A stretch of DNA of 64,000 bases from Holacanthus passer (Eukaryota > Chordata > Actinopteri > Pomacanthidae). The position numbers were made by a program, and so were the translations under genes. Positions within the stretch are counted from its first letter, which is position 1. Each line of letters starts with the position of its first letter. Shown piece by piece: positions 42,267 to 56,000 of this stretch. The stretch lies in NCBI GenBank assembly GCA_025331565.1, contig JAFREQ010000026.1:1922001-1986000 (forward strand), written 5' to 3'. Below the pieces are notes generated by a model. That model was not told the DNA's origin. It ran no database searches and saw only the letters and a program-made list of their open reading frames with translations.

Positions 42267-45200
42267 AAGATATATACGTACCATACACATACACTAATAA
42301 ACATGAACTCAGACACATAAATCAGCCACAACTTGAAGCTAGATGCTACAGTGTCACCGTATCCCAAGACTGATGCACGTTATTGACCAAAATCACCTCA
42401 TTTCATTTATTTAAAAAAAAACATAAACCTGCCCTCTGAATAGTGTGTGTGTTTGTCTTTATTGGTGTGTGTGTGTAGGAGAATGCCATTAATTCTTAAT
42501 GTAAGCCCAGACAGCATTGATTCATTCCAGAGGTACTACAAGACGAGTCAATAGTCATTCCTTCTGGAGCTTTCTGCAGGGAAGGAAACACTGCAGTGAG
42601 TTATAATGAATTTGTGGTACTGGGGATGCACCGATGCCCATTTTTCACTCATGATGCAGATTCTGGATACTTAACTTTTGCCCAAAACTGAGTATTGATT
42701 CCATCCATTACTGTGACTGAACAATTTAAAGCTCCACCATTACTTTGTTGTCACTGGATACAATAATTAAAATATAACTCATATTTTTTACAGGGAACTG
42801 CATTTTATTTTTTTTTTTTTTTGTGTTGGTTTGGTTTTCCACATGCCATATGTAACCCCCGATAAAGGGAATTTCTCCTATAATTATATTTTACCTGTAT
42901 CGGTGCATCCCTTCATGTTACTGTTCTCAAATAAAATAGAGTTTTAGAAGTTTCTACTCTTCGTCATTCCATTGTACTGGCAATGCATATCAACTGAAGT
43001 ATTGCTCTACTCTTCAGCACAGAAGGTCAATGATCGGCACAGAAAACATTCTGTCATTATCATGTTTCATTTTCAGGCAGAGCTCTCTGACAGGCAGACA
43101 GACAGCAAACTCCTGTGGTGCAAATCAGAGCTGTGACTGTTTACTTTCAGTAATTTCAGAAAAGGGATTTTGTTCAACATTTAGATATAGAAACATTTGG
43201 CAGTAGAACTTCAAGTCAACCCAAGAAAAATCAGAAAAAAAACACAATGAGGCAATCATTTTTTTTTCTATTTACTTTATTCTTGTTAGAACTGAAAGTG
43301 AGCAGACGGCATCACTGCAGAACCAGGGTTGTGTCAGAAATGTTAAACCATATTGAGCCAAAACTGTGTTACGGCCGACAGACACCAGATGCCCGGTTTC
43401 TCGTCCTGTCTGTCTCTGAACGATACCTGATGAAACTCTAAGGTTATTCCGGTGGTGCTGGTTTCTAATAAAGAACGACAAATATAATGTTTAAGATTCT
43501 TATTCTATTTGTGTGGGTTTTCAAACCTGCAGCTTGAGCATTTACAGTATTAGATGAATTGTTGTACTGTCAACTGGTTATGGTTCTTGATGATTTGTAA
43601 TAAAGATTGATGACTCCCCTGTTTTGGTTAACAAAAACTTATTCTTGGTCATTGTTTAAGATGACTCGAATTGACTTTAGATTGTGTGGTAGTAGACGCG
43701 CACACACCCCTCGTATAAAAGCTGTTTTTATTGTGTACCTGTGACATATCTGTGACAATGCATTATTAATGTTACTCAAAGTCCTAGTTTTGAAAATCTT
43801 TTTTTACTTAAGTGTTCTTATTAAAATGTTTAATCTGTTCATGTTTTTGTTTTCTTTTCAGTTCTCATTAATACACTGTTCTAATAATCTTGACAGTGTA
43901 TTTATCAGTATTATTTCATCTATTAGCATTTTTGTTCATCGGTTTCTCACTTTCTTTCCAAACCATTAGGTTCCCTGTTTTCACTCTCTATTGAGTATTT
44001 TTTTATCGCAAATTCATGAAAGGGAATAACATCATTGAAATTCAGATCATTGCTTTCAGAAATGTTTAGTTTTTCTGCACTCGATCAGATTGATTAAATG
44101 AAAGTTCCACATGCCCCAGGCGGAGCACTTAGAGCGAGACATGTGCACTCAATGATAATTAGGTGGAAGTTAAAAACCGGTCAGCGATGCAAGGTTGTGC
44201 TGCTTTATTATAGGTGCAAACTTCAGCATCTTATGTGGATTTCGTCCAAACTATTTTACATTCATGAGAGGGATAAGATGAGACTGAATGTAGAATTTAT
44301 TTTGTAGTTACTCTCTCTCAGTTTTCTTTTTCTTTTCTTGCCAAGAAAGCAAAGTAAGCAGCAGAAAGTAGTGTTGTAGCAGTAGATATCAACAATTCCT
44401 GTGCTATAATTCAAATGTCATCTTGCTCTGTTTGAGGAGGGAACAAATAAGTTTCTTGTTACAGATTGTGACCAGTTGCATTTTAACCCATAAGATATTT
44501 ATTGTTAGATATTATACATGTCCTATATACAATAAAGCAGGTGTTTTATAAGTAACTTAGCAACACTCCCTGTCACCCCCTTACAAATATTTCCTTGTGT
44601 TTTGTTCCTGTCCATGTTGTGAAACTGTTATGTGTAACGTTGGCAAATGTGTTTGAGCAGGAATTTGCTGAGATCATTCTTTTCAAGAGCTCAGTGATGC
44701 TGTTAAGGTTACACTTAGGCAATCATTCTTTCTCACTGAAGCAGAAATTGTTTTACTTACTGGTGTAAGTGGCTCAACACTGGTTATTCACAGGTTATAC
44801 GATTAATACAGTTGCACACACGGGTGTCGAGTGCCAGTGCCAACCGCGACCAGTGCTTGCATCGATACACAAACTGCCTTTTAGTGTTTGTGTGAGAACA
44901 ACTCTGCAGTAAGATTTTTCACTTAAATGAATTGCATAAAATTTTCTGGGAATCCAACAAGCTTAACTAAATCAAACATGTTTTTCTACAGTCATTGTGG
45001 GCTCATTCATTTAAGGATATAATAAAAGTTAGCATCTTGCACATAAATACTCATTTCAATCCTCACCCTACTCCCAACAAATGTTTCTGTGAAGTGCACC
45101 TCTTGTCTTGGCTCGAGCTCTCTCCGGTGTTGATTCTGGCAATAATTAACATTATCCCTTCAATTTATGGCATCTGCTGGCACTCAGATCATGTGAGGAG

Positions 45201-46101
45201 CCATGGGAAATCTTAGTTGATCCTGTTGTAACTCATAGCTGGGCATCACTGTGGATGTCAGTGTCTGTTGTTTTTTTTTTTGCCTTGAGGAGCCCCAGAA
45301 GACATGAATGTTAGGTAATGATCCTGACAAGCCTTGAACAAAGCATTGTCTTACTAAATGGTTAGACTAGGTGAAATACTGTGGAGAAAATTCCCTGCAT
45401 GGATTAATAATGTATAACTTAACTCAGGTCAAAAAGAGGGAACACTTCTCTGTGGTAATAAATGCACAATATTAGATAAACAATGTGGTTGATATTCTCT
45501 TGACCACCTGGGGGATGTAGCCTTTTTTTTTTCACTTTCTTGGACCAAGTATGTGCAGGTATGAGGAGGTGGAAAGGCCAAGGAATTGGGATTCAGGACC
45601 AGGTGTGGTGGATGTCAGTGTGATATCTGCCAACAGAGCGCTCTCACCTAACAGAGTAGACTGTCAATGTCCCCGCAAGGTCAGCCGAGTCCATAACAGA
45701 GGAAAAGTTTTACTCCCCTGAGTGACAGGCTCTCTTTCTTCTCCGCTCCATTCTTCTCCCGTCTGGCAGTGGGAGTCCAAAGTGTCTGCTTTTGCTGAGT
45801 GGAGTTGTGCGGCTTTCCGTCCCTTGAGAACTTGGCTCCCTGTTTGTTTGTGTGCGTGAGTGAGGGGGAGACAAACAGAAAGACAGGGAGACAGTTTGTG
45901 TGTGTTTGTGTGTGTGTGTGAGGGAGAGTGACGGCGTTTTTTCGGGGGCTGTTTGAATGGTTTCAGCAGAGCTCTACTGAATGGGAAGCCACCGCCTGTT
46001 GTGTTTGTACACAAAGAAGCTCTTTTGTTTTGAAAGAAACAATTGAGCTTTTCACAGAAAGCCAGAGAGCACAGACAACCTCGCCGCTGCCTTGAAGGAT
46101 G

Positions 46102-46136
<35 letters not shown>

Positions 46137-49100
46137 CTCTATCCTTATGCCTGAGCCAGTGTCTGTCACCTTTGTCTAATACAAAGGTGGGTTAGGAGAC
46201 AATGTTTATGCCTCTTTTGTTAGGGCTCTTTTCAATGCTGCCAAGTGTGAAGCTGAAGGTTGATGGGTTTTGTGGAACTTTCTCATTCCTCCAGCAAGTT
46301 TGGACACAATAGCTTAAATACATATTATGTGTGCCCTGCGCGAATGTGATCAAAGTTTACGAAACACTCAGTCATGCAGCAGAAAAAGATTATGTGGCAA
46401 ATACGATTTCTTTATGTTACAAGTGCAGTAAGTATGATTTTTACTGCAGCATATTTTGGAATGATAATAATATATCTGCCTGAAGCGTGATAATGCTTTT
46501 GATCAATGTCAGCAACTCAACAATTGCTTTGCCAGGTGTGGAGATTTGTGGCCCCCAAAACTCAATTTCCAGCCTGTGCTCCGTTTTGCAACAAAAACTG
46601 TCCGACTGCCCAAAACCTACGCACATTGTCAGCATTTTCAACAGTGGAGGATGTGGCCATGGGGCTGTAGGAAGGCATTTCATTCTCTCGTTAAAAAAAA
46701 CAAAAAAAAAACAAGCAAATGACGAGTTGGTATTATTACAGAATGTTGCTTTATGAAATGGTAGATAATTCTTTTTGCATCTCTGCTCTAATTTACAAGC
46801 TCACTTCTGCTTCTAGTAGCTGAGCCATGGAGCCATTACCTGGTCACTAATACACGTCATTAAAAGTATTGCTAGTTTTGTAAAAAAAAAAAAAATAGAT
46901 ATATAATATATTATATAATATAATATAGAAAATATATAAATATTTTAAAAAAGTATTTTTCAACCATCTCAGTTTGTCCTGAGAAAGACTCCAGTTGCCC
47001 CTGAGAGTCAGGGTGCCCCAGACAAATACATTCATGTATAACTCAGTTCATTGTTTGGACTGCGGCAGGAATACAAACAGACAGAAAACACACTCATGCA
47101 GGAGCTCTGCTGAAAAGTTAGGACAGTTTTGTTGTGGCTATATGATTAATAATATTGTACTTTCAGGTCAGTCTCTATTTTGGTGATAAGAAAACCCCCA
47201 CCCTCATTAGTTTCTGCTGTCTTAAAACGAATGTGTTTATTTACAAAAAGTCATACCAGAAAAAAGTTTTCCTGCCTCTTTCCAGCAATTCAGTTATACT
47301 GACAGCAAGGTCACAAATAAAGGCATGTATGGCTCCTCTTAGCTATCTAGTCTAAACAACAGAGTCCAGTCTCCATCCAGCATGTTGAGAAAATGAGATA
47401 CTCCAAGGTCTTATAATCTTTATGACTAGATAGCCTGGGCCTCCTCACATCCTTGGAAGAGTAGAATAAAGGCCAGGGTCAGGGTTGACCATGCCAATGG
47501 AGAAACATATATTTTATAGCTATAACGTATTTTTCTACCACAGTATATCAGTTTACTTTTCAAAGTAGATATGTTATCTGTAGAGGAGAGGTTTACAACT
47601 TCATGTCTGCGATAGAAATCAGTCAATCTGTTTGTTAAAAAATGTCTAGTGATATGTGTGTGTGTGTGTGTGTGTGTATCTGATCCAAAACTATCTATGT
47701 TTACCCTAAAAGCACTCAGCAATTAGAAAGAGACTGACATGTTCAAACTTTTCAGTGGTTTCAACGATGTTTTTCATCCTGTGAAATGTACTTAATATAA
47801 AAACAAGACAAGCAGAAGAAGACAACTAAAAGAGATATAGCTGTTACTGTGCAGGAGATGTCAGAAGCCAGAAGATAATGAGCTGGACCTTCAATGAAAT
47901 GAACACAATAACAAGTGACTACTGGTTATAATTGGTGCAACTAGGACACATCGGAGCATCAACTTAAGTCACTCAAGTAAAGACAACAGAAGTGTGCAAA
48001 CATATAACACAGCCAGTAAACAAAAACACAGCATGGAGCAACCAAAGTATGGAATTATTAATTATCGTTATAAAATCTTCTGAAATTGGTCAGAAAATCT
48101 AGCTGAAGATGTTCTGGAAATAACATGAGGCAGACGTGAAGTTTTGTTGTTCACTGTTGCTCTCTGTCTGCAGGAGAGTACTTGAGTCCACATAAAAAGT
48201 GCCACCTGTGTGATGTTACCTGTCTGCAATGCTCAGGACCGGAGAGAGAAGACTGCACCAGCTGCCCGACGTCATTGTAAGAAACACTCACGTGCAAACG
48301 TCTATATTTGAAAGATGCAAAGTAATACTGCTGAGGAGGTACTTGCCGTATTCCAGTTCGACCAATCCACATGAAAAAATTAAGAACTAAATGCTGATGT
48401 TGGTCTAAACATAACCTCTGAATCCACATGACCAAAAACTCTCAGCAGGTTCAGACAAAACTATTATAGTAAAGTCCTATTTGTCTTTTATGTAGACTGT
48501 ATAATATATAGAAACACTGAGTTACTCCCTATTACCAGTGATGTTACACTCATTTCAACTAAACTTAAATGCAAATGTAAAAAGTAGCTTATTGCAAAAA
48601 TTCTCTTGTTTCTTCTCTTTGTCTATTCTAAAATTAGTGATTCTGCTTCAACAAGAACAGACTTTTGAGTTAAGAAGGTTTCAGCTATGTAAATAACTGA
48701 AACTAATCCTGGCTTCTCTGGTTTTTTTGGTCAGTATGTATTGCTTCTTGCTTTAAAGGAAAAAGTGCAACAAAGCTTTGCACTGTAAATAGGTATATTA
48801 CTTAGAGGCTGATTTTGAATATTCATTGTGAACCACATCCACACCTGCAGGTTGTTTGATGATGGACTCTGCCACATTCACTGTCAGAAGGGGCGTTATG
48901 CCATGGGGAGGCAGTGCCATCTTTGTCACCACAGCTGTCAGGAGTGTACCGACGAGGGACCTGACAACTGCTCCAGCTGTGACACAGGTACACTAACCTG
49001 GCTTAAGATGTGAAAATCACTCTGATGATTTTTTTTGGGGGGGGGGGGTGAAATGCACAATTCAACCAAAGGAAACTCAGAATGATCAAAATCAAAATTA

Positions 49101-50060
49101 TATTTCTTAAGCTGACAGGATAAAGCTGCACCAGTTAGTGTAGAGGGAACCATACACTATATATTTGCACAATTTTTCCAACAGTTTTTCTTTCCCACCA
49201 TATAAAATCTGCTCGCTCTTCGCCTTTGAAGTGACACAGGTAGCTTTTTGCAGAGGTGTCCCGGTGTTCACTTAAAAGCCCATCTATCTAGCTGTGACTG
49301 GAATGTAAGTGAAATCGTGCTATTTTGTAACATCACATGGATCAAGCCAAGGCTCATTTGTGCCAGACTCCACCAATCAATCCTTTAAAAGTAAATGAAT
49401 CTAATTAAAGCAGTAATTCAGCCAAGGCCTTCTGATAGATGTGTTAAAAGGGGGAATCAGTCATTTGTTGGTCGTATCCTTATGCAGAGGTCACCGCACA
49501 CCTCTCACGCTTTAGATCAATTCAAGGACAAGCTGTGTCTGAATTTGGTGCTTGTTCTGATTTCCTCGTACCTACAATGCAACTAATCCAAAGTCCATGA
49601 GAAAAACTTTTTCTTCGGCGTGAAAACAATCGTTATGATAAAACCCAGACTTCATTAGAGACTCACAGCTGAAGCAATATCAACTCGAAGGTGGTTGTAA
49701 TAACTGTGTTTATCACAGTGTCACAGACAGTATTATGGCTGTCAGAATGAATGTATTTACACTGGGGAGATTCTGTTACGCACACACCCACCTATACACA
49801 CACTTTAAGATACCAGACAGCCAAGGAGAAGATTAACACCAGATTTCCCCTTCACACACTCTCTCTCTCACCTCAAATGTGCACACACACTCTCAATTAG
49901 CCGGCAAGTTTGTCAGACTGTGTTTGCAAATGTGGTTCTGTTTAATTGCAGGTCTGTCTGAGGCTCAATGAGACGTAACAATAATAACATGAAGAGACCC
50001 TCCATCTGTCTCTCCCCGTGCCATTTCTCTCTCAAAACAACCTCTCTTCTCTTGGCCAGT

Positions 50061-50091
<31 letters not shown>

Positions 50092-53000
50092 GTGAAGACT
50101 GGTACATACTGAGCAGACAGTTCTTGATACCAACCTTTGATAATAATGTGGAGTTTTACCCCACTGCCGTCTCTGCTGATGGGAGCATACGGGAACACGG
50201 GCAGAGATGAAGACAAAGAAAGAGATGGCTAATAAAAAAATTTTAAAAATGAAAGTGTCCACTTCAAAACACTGATGCACACACACAGAGGCATGCATGA
50301 AATTACAGTCACACACACTAGTACAGAAGGTTTTGACAATTAGAGACAAACCGACCTGTGTTTTACTGTTTTTAAGTCCATGTGTATCAATCATATTGTA
50401 CATCAGCACTTTTTGTCGAGTTCTTGTCCCTCACAACATTTCCTTTTCTTTCCTCGCTCCATCTAGACAAGTTCGGGTTGGCCACGTACTTCTTTCAGGG
50501 TCAGTGTCGGCATGTCTGTCCAGAAGGGTACTTCCACTCTCCAAAGAAATGGTGTGAACACTGTCCTGCAGACTGCGTCATCTGTACGACAGCAGATCAT
50601 TGCCTCCACTGCAGCCCAGGACACAGGCTCAGAAATGGCCGGTGCATCCCGTTGGAGTGCAGTGCAGGTGAGAGATGCTCTTAGAGCCTCATAAGACTGT
50701 GTTACATCCTCATTTACTGTCATAATGAAAAACCTTCTGTGTTAATTCTGTAGTACTATTGCTGAATAGGTGAGTGTCTTCTACCGACGTCGCCACTTTG
50801 AGTAATGCTATATAACAAAAATGAAAGCATGAATAAAAAAATATGTCATCTACATCTCACTATTGTTGAATAAATGAAGAGTTTTGGAAGGATTTTATAA
50901 TAGCTGTCACTGTTGCTCAGCGCCACTGTCACAGAGCTGGGCTGAATTTGGCAAACGTCACCTCAGGGAGCACACATGTAGCACAGTGACCTCATTTTAA
51001 AGTATTAAAATTCAAATTCAAAATATGCCTAAAGAAAATATGCCAACCCACAGGGCTCTGAACCACAATTTAACAGAAATATGCATAGATTGACCAACGA
51101 ATGGGGAAACTCTTTGGTCTGGCTTCTTTGAACTAGCACACTATGGAGCAAAAGTGTTGAAAAATGTGCGGCTAAGAGGAGGAATTTTAAGCTGAAACTT
51201 CTAAGCTTCTATGGTGCTTTTGATATTAAAAGTATAGCAATAAAGGAATCTGCATAGTATCAGAAAAAAGAAAAACATATAGGAATAAACACCATAACAG
51301 AAATACAAACGCCCCACCAGACAGACTACAGTCAATGACTTGTCTTAACTCAGTTCATCTATCTAGGCCTTCTTTCTTCCACTTTCTGTTCTTAATCTGT
51401 TCAGCTAAAGAACATTTGCAGAATTTATTCTAATCCTCAGAGAGATTGTTGAAGATGAACGCATTGCACTTTATCTCATCGCATGAGATCAAATGTGAAC
51501 GCCAGCCAAAGGAGGATTGAGAAAGAGCTGAGATGTTTTGAGTGAGATGTTTTTATTTCAGATAAGGAGGAGAGGTTGAGGTGGGCCTTTACAACTTTAC
51601 TACGCTGAATGTGAGACGGAGGTGAAGAGCAATGTTGAGAGTTTGTACGTGTGGATATCAAGTGTATGAGTGGGAGGATGAGACGAAATTCTTATCATAT
51701 GAGACAGGCAGGTCTCAACAGGTCCCACAGACAGCTTGAACTCCAGAGTAGGTGAGACTTTTGATGGTGTGGACGGTGATGGGATTTGTCAGATGTGCTT
51801 GTTTGACCTGCTTGCTATTAATTTGGAGTTTTTCCTCTTCTCTTCTCTTCTCTTCTCTTCTCTTATTCCTTTGTTGGTATCACAGGCAGGTTAATGACGC
51901 TGCATTGACTGGTGTGACATAAATTTAAAAAGTTCGACATATAAACATTACAAAATGAAGCTATAATTTTTGCTAAAAGGTAAAAGGATGGCAAAATGTG
52001 TAATTAAAATAAAATAAATCAGGCCCTGTTGAAGCAGCACCTTCTTATTGATTGATGACCCAAAAAAAACTTTACAGTGGTAATTTATGAGACAGGTAGT
52101 AATTTGATTGTCATGTCTGCAGGATATATTGCAGTCCGCTTCAATGATCTCATCACAAATGAAAAAATGTGCAGGCTTGAAAGTCACTTTAAATACATAC
52201 TTTCTTTTTCTCCATTACCAAACCTTACTTTAAACAACTGTGTCATTCAGTTCTGACGCTGACGTTTTCACAATAGACGCAGCATTTTGAATTTGAATCC
52301 AACATACTTTGCTGGACTCTTTTTCTTTGCTGGAGTCATATATCTTCCATATGCCATTTCAGCACCATTGCCTTATATCTCCTGTATTTTTAATCCACTG
52401 TTTTATCTGCTGTTTGCATCAGGTGAGGTTGCAGATGCAGAGAATGACGACTGTCTCCCCTGTGACGAGGGCTGCAAGCAATGTAAAGCCAGTAAGCAGA
52501 ACACATCTTTTACTCGCTCCTTGCTCTCTCTCTTTCTTTGACGATCAATTTACAGAAATAAAACCAAGTGCACTATAACTTCAGCAGCAGCTATATACTG
52601 TGGCTACAATATCTTGCAGTCAAAGTGACTGTAGATGAAAAAACCTACTGCTCAACTTGTACTGTTTTGAAGTCTTTTTTCATTTCAGTCCTCAGGAGTT
52701 AGATATTGTGGGATGTCTGGAAAGCTTCTAACCAAAACATGACACATAATCAATGACTATTTACTGTGCTAAATGTGTTTGGCAGTGGAGTTGTAATGTG
52801 GGGTGGCTGTATTTACTAATGATGCTTCCAGTGATCATTGTTGCACTTCACTCTTTGCTGTAGGCTCTGTATTTCTGCGAACACACAAACTTAAATGAGT
52901 GCTGACAACTGAGCTAAGTTATTAAAATATAAGGTGTTCTGCAATGAATAAACATAGTGTTTATTCCAATAAGTCTCATTCATTAGAGAAGTCGTTTGGA

Positions 53001-56000
53001 CAGACATAGTCTATCTCTTAGAAATTAAGTAAACTTAACTACAGATTTCCTTAATCATCAGACACCTTACCCCATTTAAGACATCACATTAGTTACTTGC
53101 AATATCTGATTTTTTTTTTACTTTTTGCAGGGCTGATGTTGGTTATATTCAATATCACTTCACAAGGAAAACTTCCTGAAATCTATTTTATGTCAGAGGC
53201 AAAACATTATCTAGCCATCAAAGGGTTAAAAAAAAGAATTGATTTTCCACTCCAGGGTAAAAGCTGCCGGTAACTATTCGTCCTTCCACTGCTGTTTCCC
53301 TCTATGCTGATAATAAATATCAAAAATCAACACAGCTTTGTAGACAGCAACACAGGAGACTAAAACCCTTTTTTCTCAACACTGTGATATGTGAAAACTT
53401 GTAATGTAAACCATACAGACTGCGCCCTCCCTAAATCTCCTTCCATGTGCTCTTACACCTCACCCTGTCAGTACAAGCCACATAAAAACAAGAGCACTTC
53501 CTTCACACAGAAAGTTGTTATTGTGCCGAACTAGTCTGAGGTGGAGATGGGCTGTTATTATGTCATTATGCATTCTGGGTGGAATATCTTTCTTCACTCT
53601 CACCCCCACCGCAGCCTCCCTACCACCCACCCGCTCTTAGTAATCACAATTCTGCAAACTAAACAAGTCAGTCAGCAGATTAGAGATCTGAGATGATAGG
53701 CCCTGTGACGCGATGCTACGGGCTGAAGTGAAGATGAAACAGTGTCTTAGACTGGCATCTAATATGTGTGTCTGCATGATTACACTACGTATTTCTACAC
53801 TCATGACTGCCAGGTTCAGACATTTACCGTAATGTGAAGATATTTTGGGGATTTGAGGCAGTTTTAGATGCCTCCCATTTTTTATAGGGCTATTTTAGGG
53901 TTAGGATTTGGGTGTAGTTCTTAAATCAAAATTAGGATTAGTTATAGGGTAGGATTATGCTGTATTTTGTATTAAAAGGGAAAGTTATCATTATCCTTTT
54001 AGGCGTGTTTATGAAAACACTGCGCTGGCTGGTTACTGGTTCCAACAAGGCAGCGAAAATGTCTACATGTGTTCTGAAGCCAAATATTTGCCCTTGAGGT
54101 TTAGTTTCATTTTGTGTGACTTATACATTTAAGATTAAGTGCACACGTTTGTAAATGAGTTGTGTGTCTGTGTGTGTGTGTGTGTTTGGGTGTTAGTTTG
54201 TAATGCGCTGTTGTGTGAGATCTATCAATGAGCTCAGCAGCCTGACAGTGTGTGATAAGATGCAGCAGCTCTTACTCAGTCCTATCTCCCCCATCAAATT
54301 ACTTCAGTACTTCTTTTTAATTCATCATCAGTTTTATACTCATTAATCCTCTCTGCATACCATACTCCTTAATCAGGGAATAAGGGTTGGAAATTATTTT
54401 ATAATTGGATTAGTCATGTTTCAAATCTGTCTTGGCTTTGTGTAATTTAGGAAATGGCAGTGATGCACATGTCTTGTGGAGCCTGATGATAAGAGCCCTC
54501 TCAGGCTAAATCACCAGAAGATGTCTTTTACCTAAAAAAACCCTCATTATCTTGGCCCTACTTGGCACATGGTCCTCTGTTCTCTGCTGCTCTAATCAGT
54601 CTGCGGGCTTAAAGTTTTTCTCTGAACATCACCACTCCTCCTCACTCTACCTTACTTACTCCTTTCATTTTGTTGCATACGACATCTCAAGATGGGTCTT
54701 TGTTTCATTGATGAACACCTTTTTTGACCATCTTCACTCCAGACAAGACACCACTCTTGCTGCTCAGAGGCTGTTGGCACGCTAAAGCTCATCTCACCTC
54801 CAGTGTTCAGCTGTTTTGATGTTGCGCAGCTCCTTCTCATGAATGTTTGGCTTCATTATAGTCACACATGTATCCCCTTTTTCTCTGTCAGCAATCCACT
54901 TCTCAAACACATCTTCATAAACAGCTGATAGAAAAGCTGACTTCATCCGTCCCCACTTTTTGCTCCTGCAACTGAGTGCTAATCACTTTAATGTGTGACT
55001 GTTTGCATGTATATCTGCCTAATATGTAGCTTGTGAGTGCATGTAGGCTGTAAATGTGTGTGTGTGTGTGTGTGTGCTTGCACATTCCACAAGTGCATAC
55101 TTCAGGATGTGTATGCCAGTTTAAATTCTGTTGAAATCCCCCATCCCCTGGCTTGCACAGTTAATATTTATGCGGGCGCTATTTTCTCTCTTCACATAGA
55201 CACAGCCTGAAGGCATGATTTCCGGCTCCTCTGTCCCTCCCACCTTTCCTTTCTCCCAGTCTCTCTCTGTATGAGTAATTGCTTTCACAGGTAGTGGCTT
55301 GTCGAATGCATTGAAGTGCAAACCAGTGCAGTGTTAAGTTGTGGGTGCTGGAAGGAAACTGAGAGAGGAATGGGGTGTGGGGGTCGATGGAGGCTGTTCT
55401 GGAGAGGATGAATGTCCCAAGGGAAAGTCTGCAGAAGGTGCTTTTGTAGTAGTTATTTCCATCTCTTTCTCTTCCCCCTTCTAACTCTCCTCTTTACCCT
55501 CTCTCTCTCTCACTCCCTGCTTCCTGTCTATTTTTTTTCTTTCTCTCCCTCTTGCACCCCTTCTTGCTCCCACTGTCCTTGGAGAAATTTTGACATCGTT
55601 GGACTAAGCGATGACAGCGTGGCTCTTCCTCAGTTACCAGTTGGATGGTTTTGATTGACACGAGGAATTAATTAGTTTGGAAGAAAAATGAACTTTCTCC
55701 TTTGCCATATGTACAAAAACAGTATCTCACACACACCTGAATTACTTATTAATATCCCCTGCATATGTCCCCCAGTCTCCAGTAATAACCCCCCCCACAT
55801 TAACAGCAAATATCCAAGTACTTTACATAACCTGTCACTCACATTATGCTTGTTTTTGTGTCGTTCAGCAAAAGTACACCTGCAGTGCAAGCTGAACAGA
55901 AACACACACACACACAACACCCACTGCACAGTACAACAGAGCAGCGGCATCTGACTTCTTGAAGATGATTTAGATTGAACTGAAATGCCTGTAGAGACTT

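Larger units (their letters stand above)
41891..48173 (+). other. Intron 18, part after the PC5A exon
   Basis: About 6.3 kb. It contains CA arrays (42222-42262, 46103-46135), a hAT-like MITE (42623-42911), an AT-only palindromic stretch (46873-46950) and a TG array (47657-47678). No exon or RNA gene recognised. Confidence 0.78.

Noticed and set aside
45664..46134. 156-codon minus-strand open frame in intron 18
   Set aside because: It begins in a CA microsatellite and has Ser/His/Thr-rich low-complexity sequence; no domain or splice evidence.
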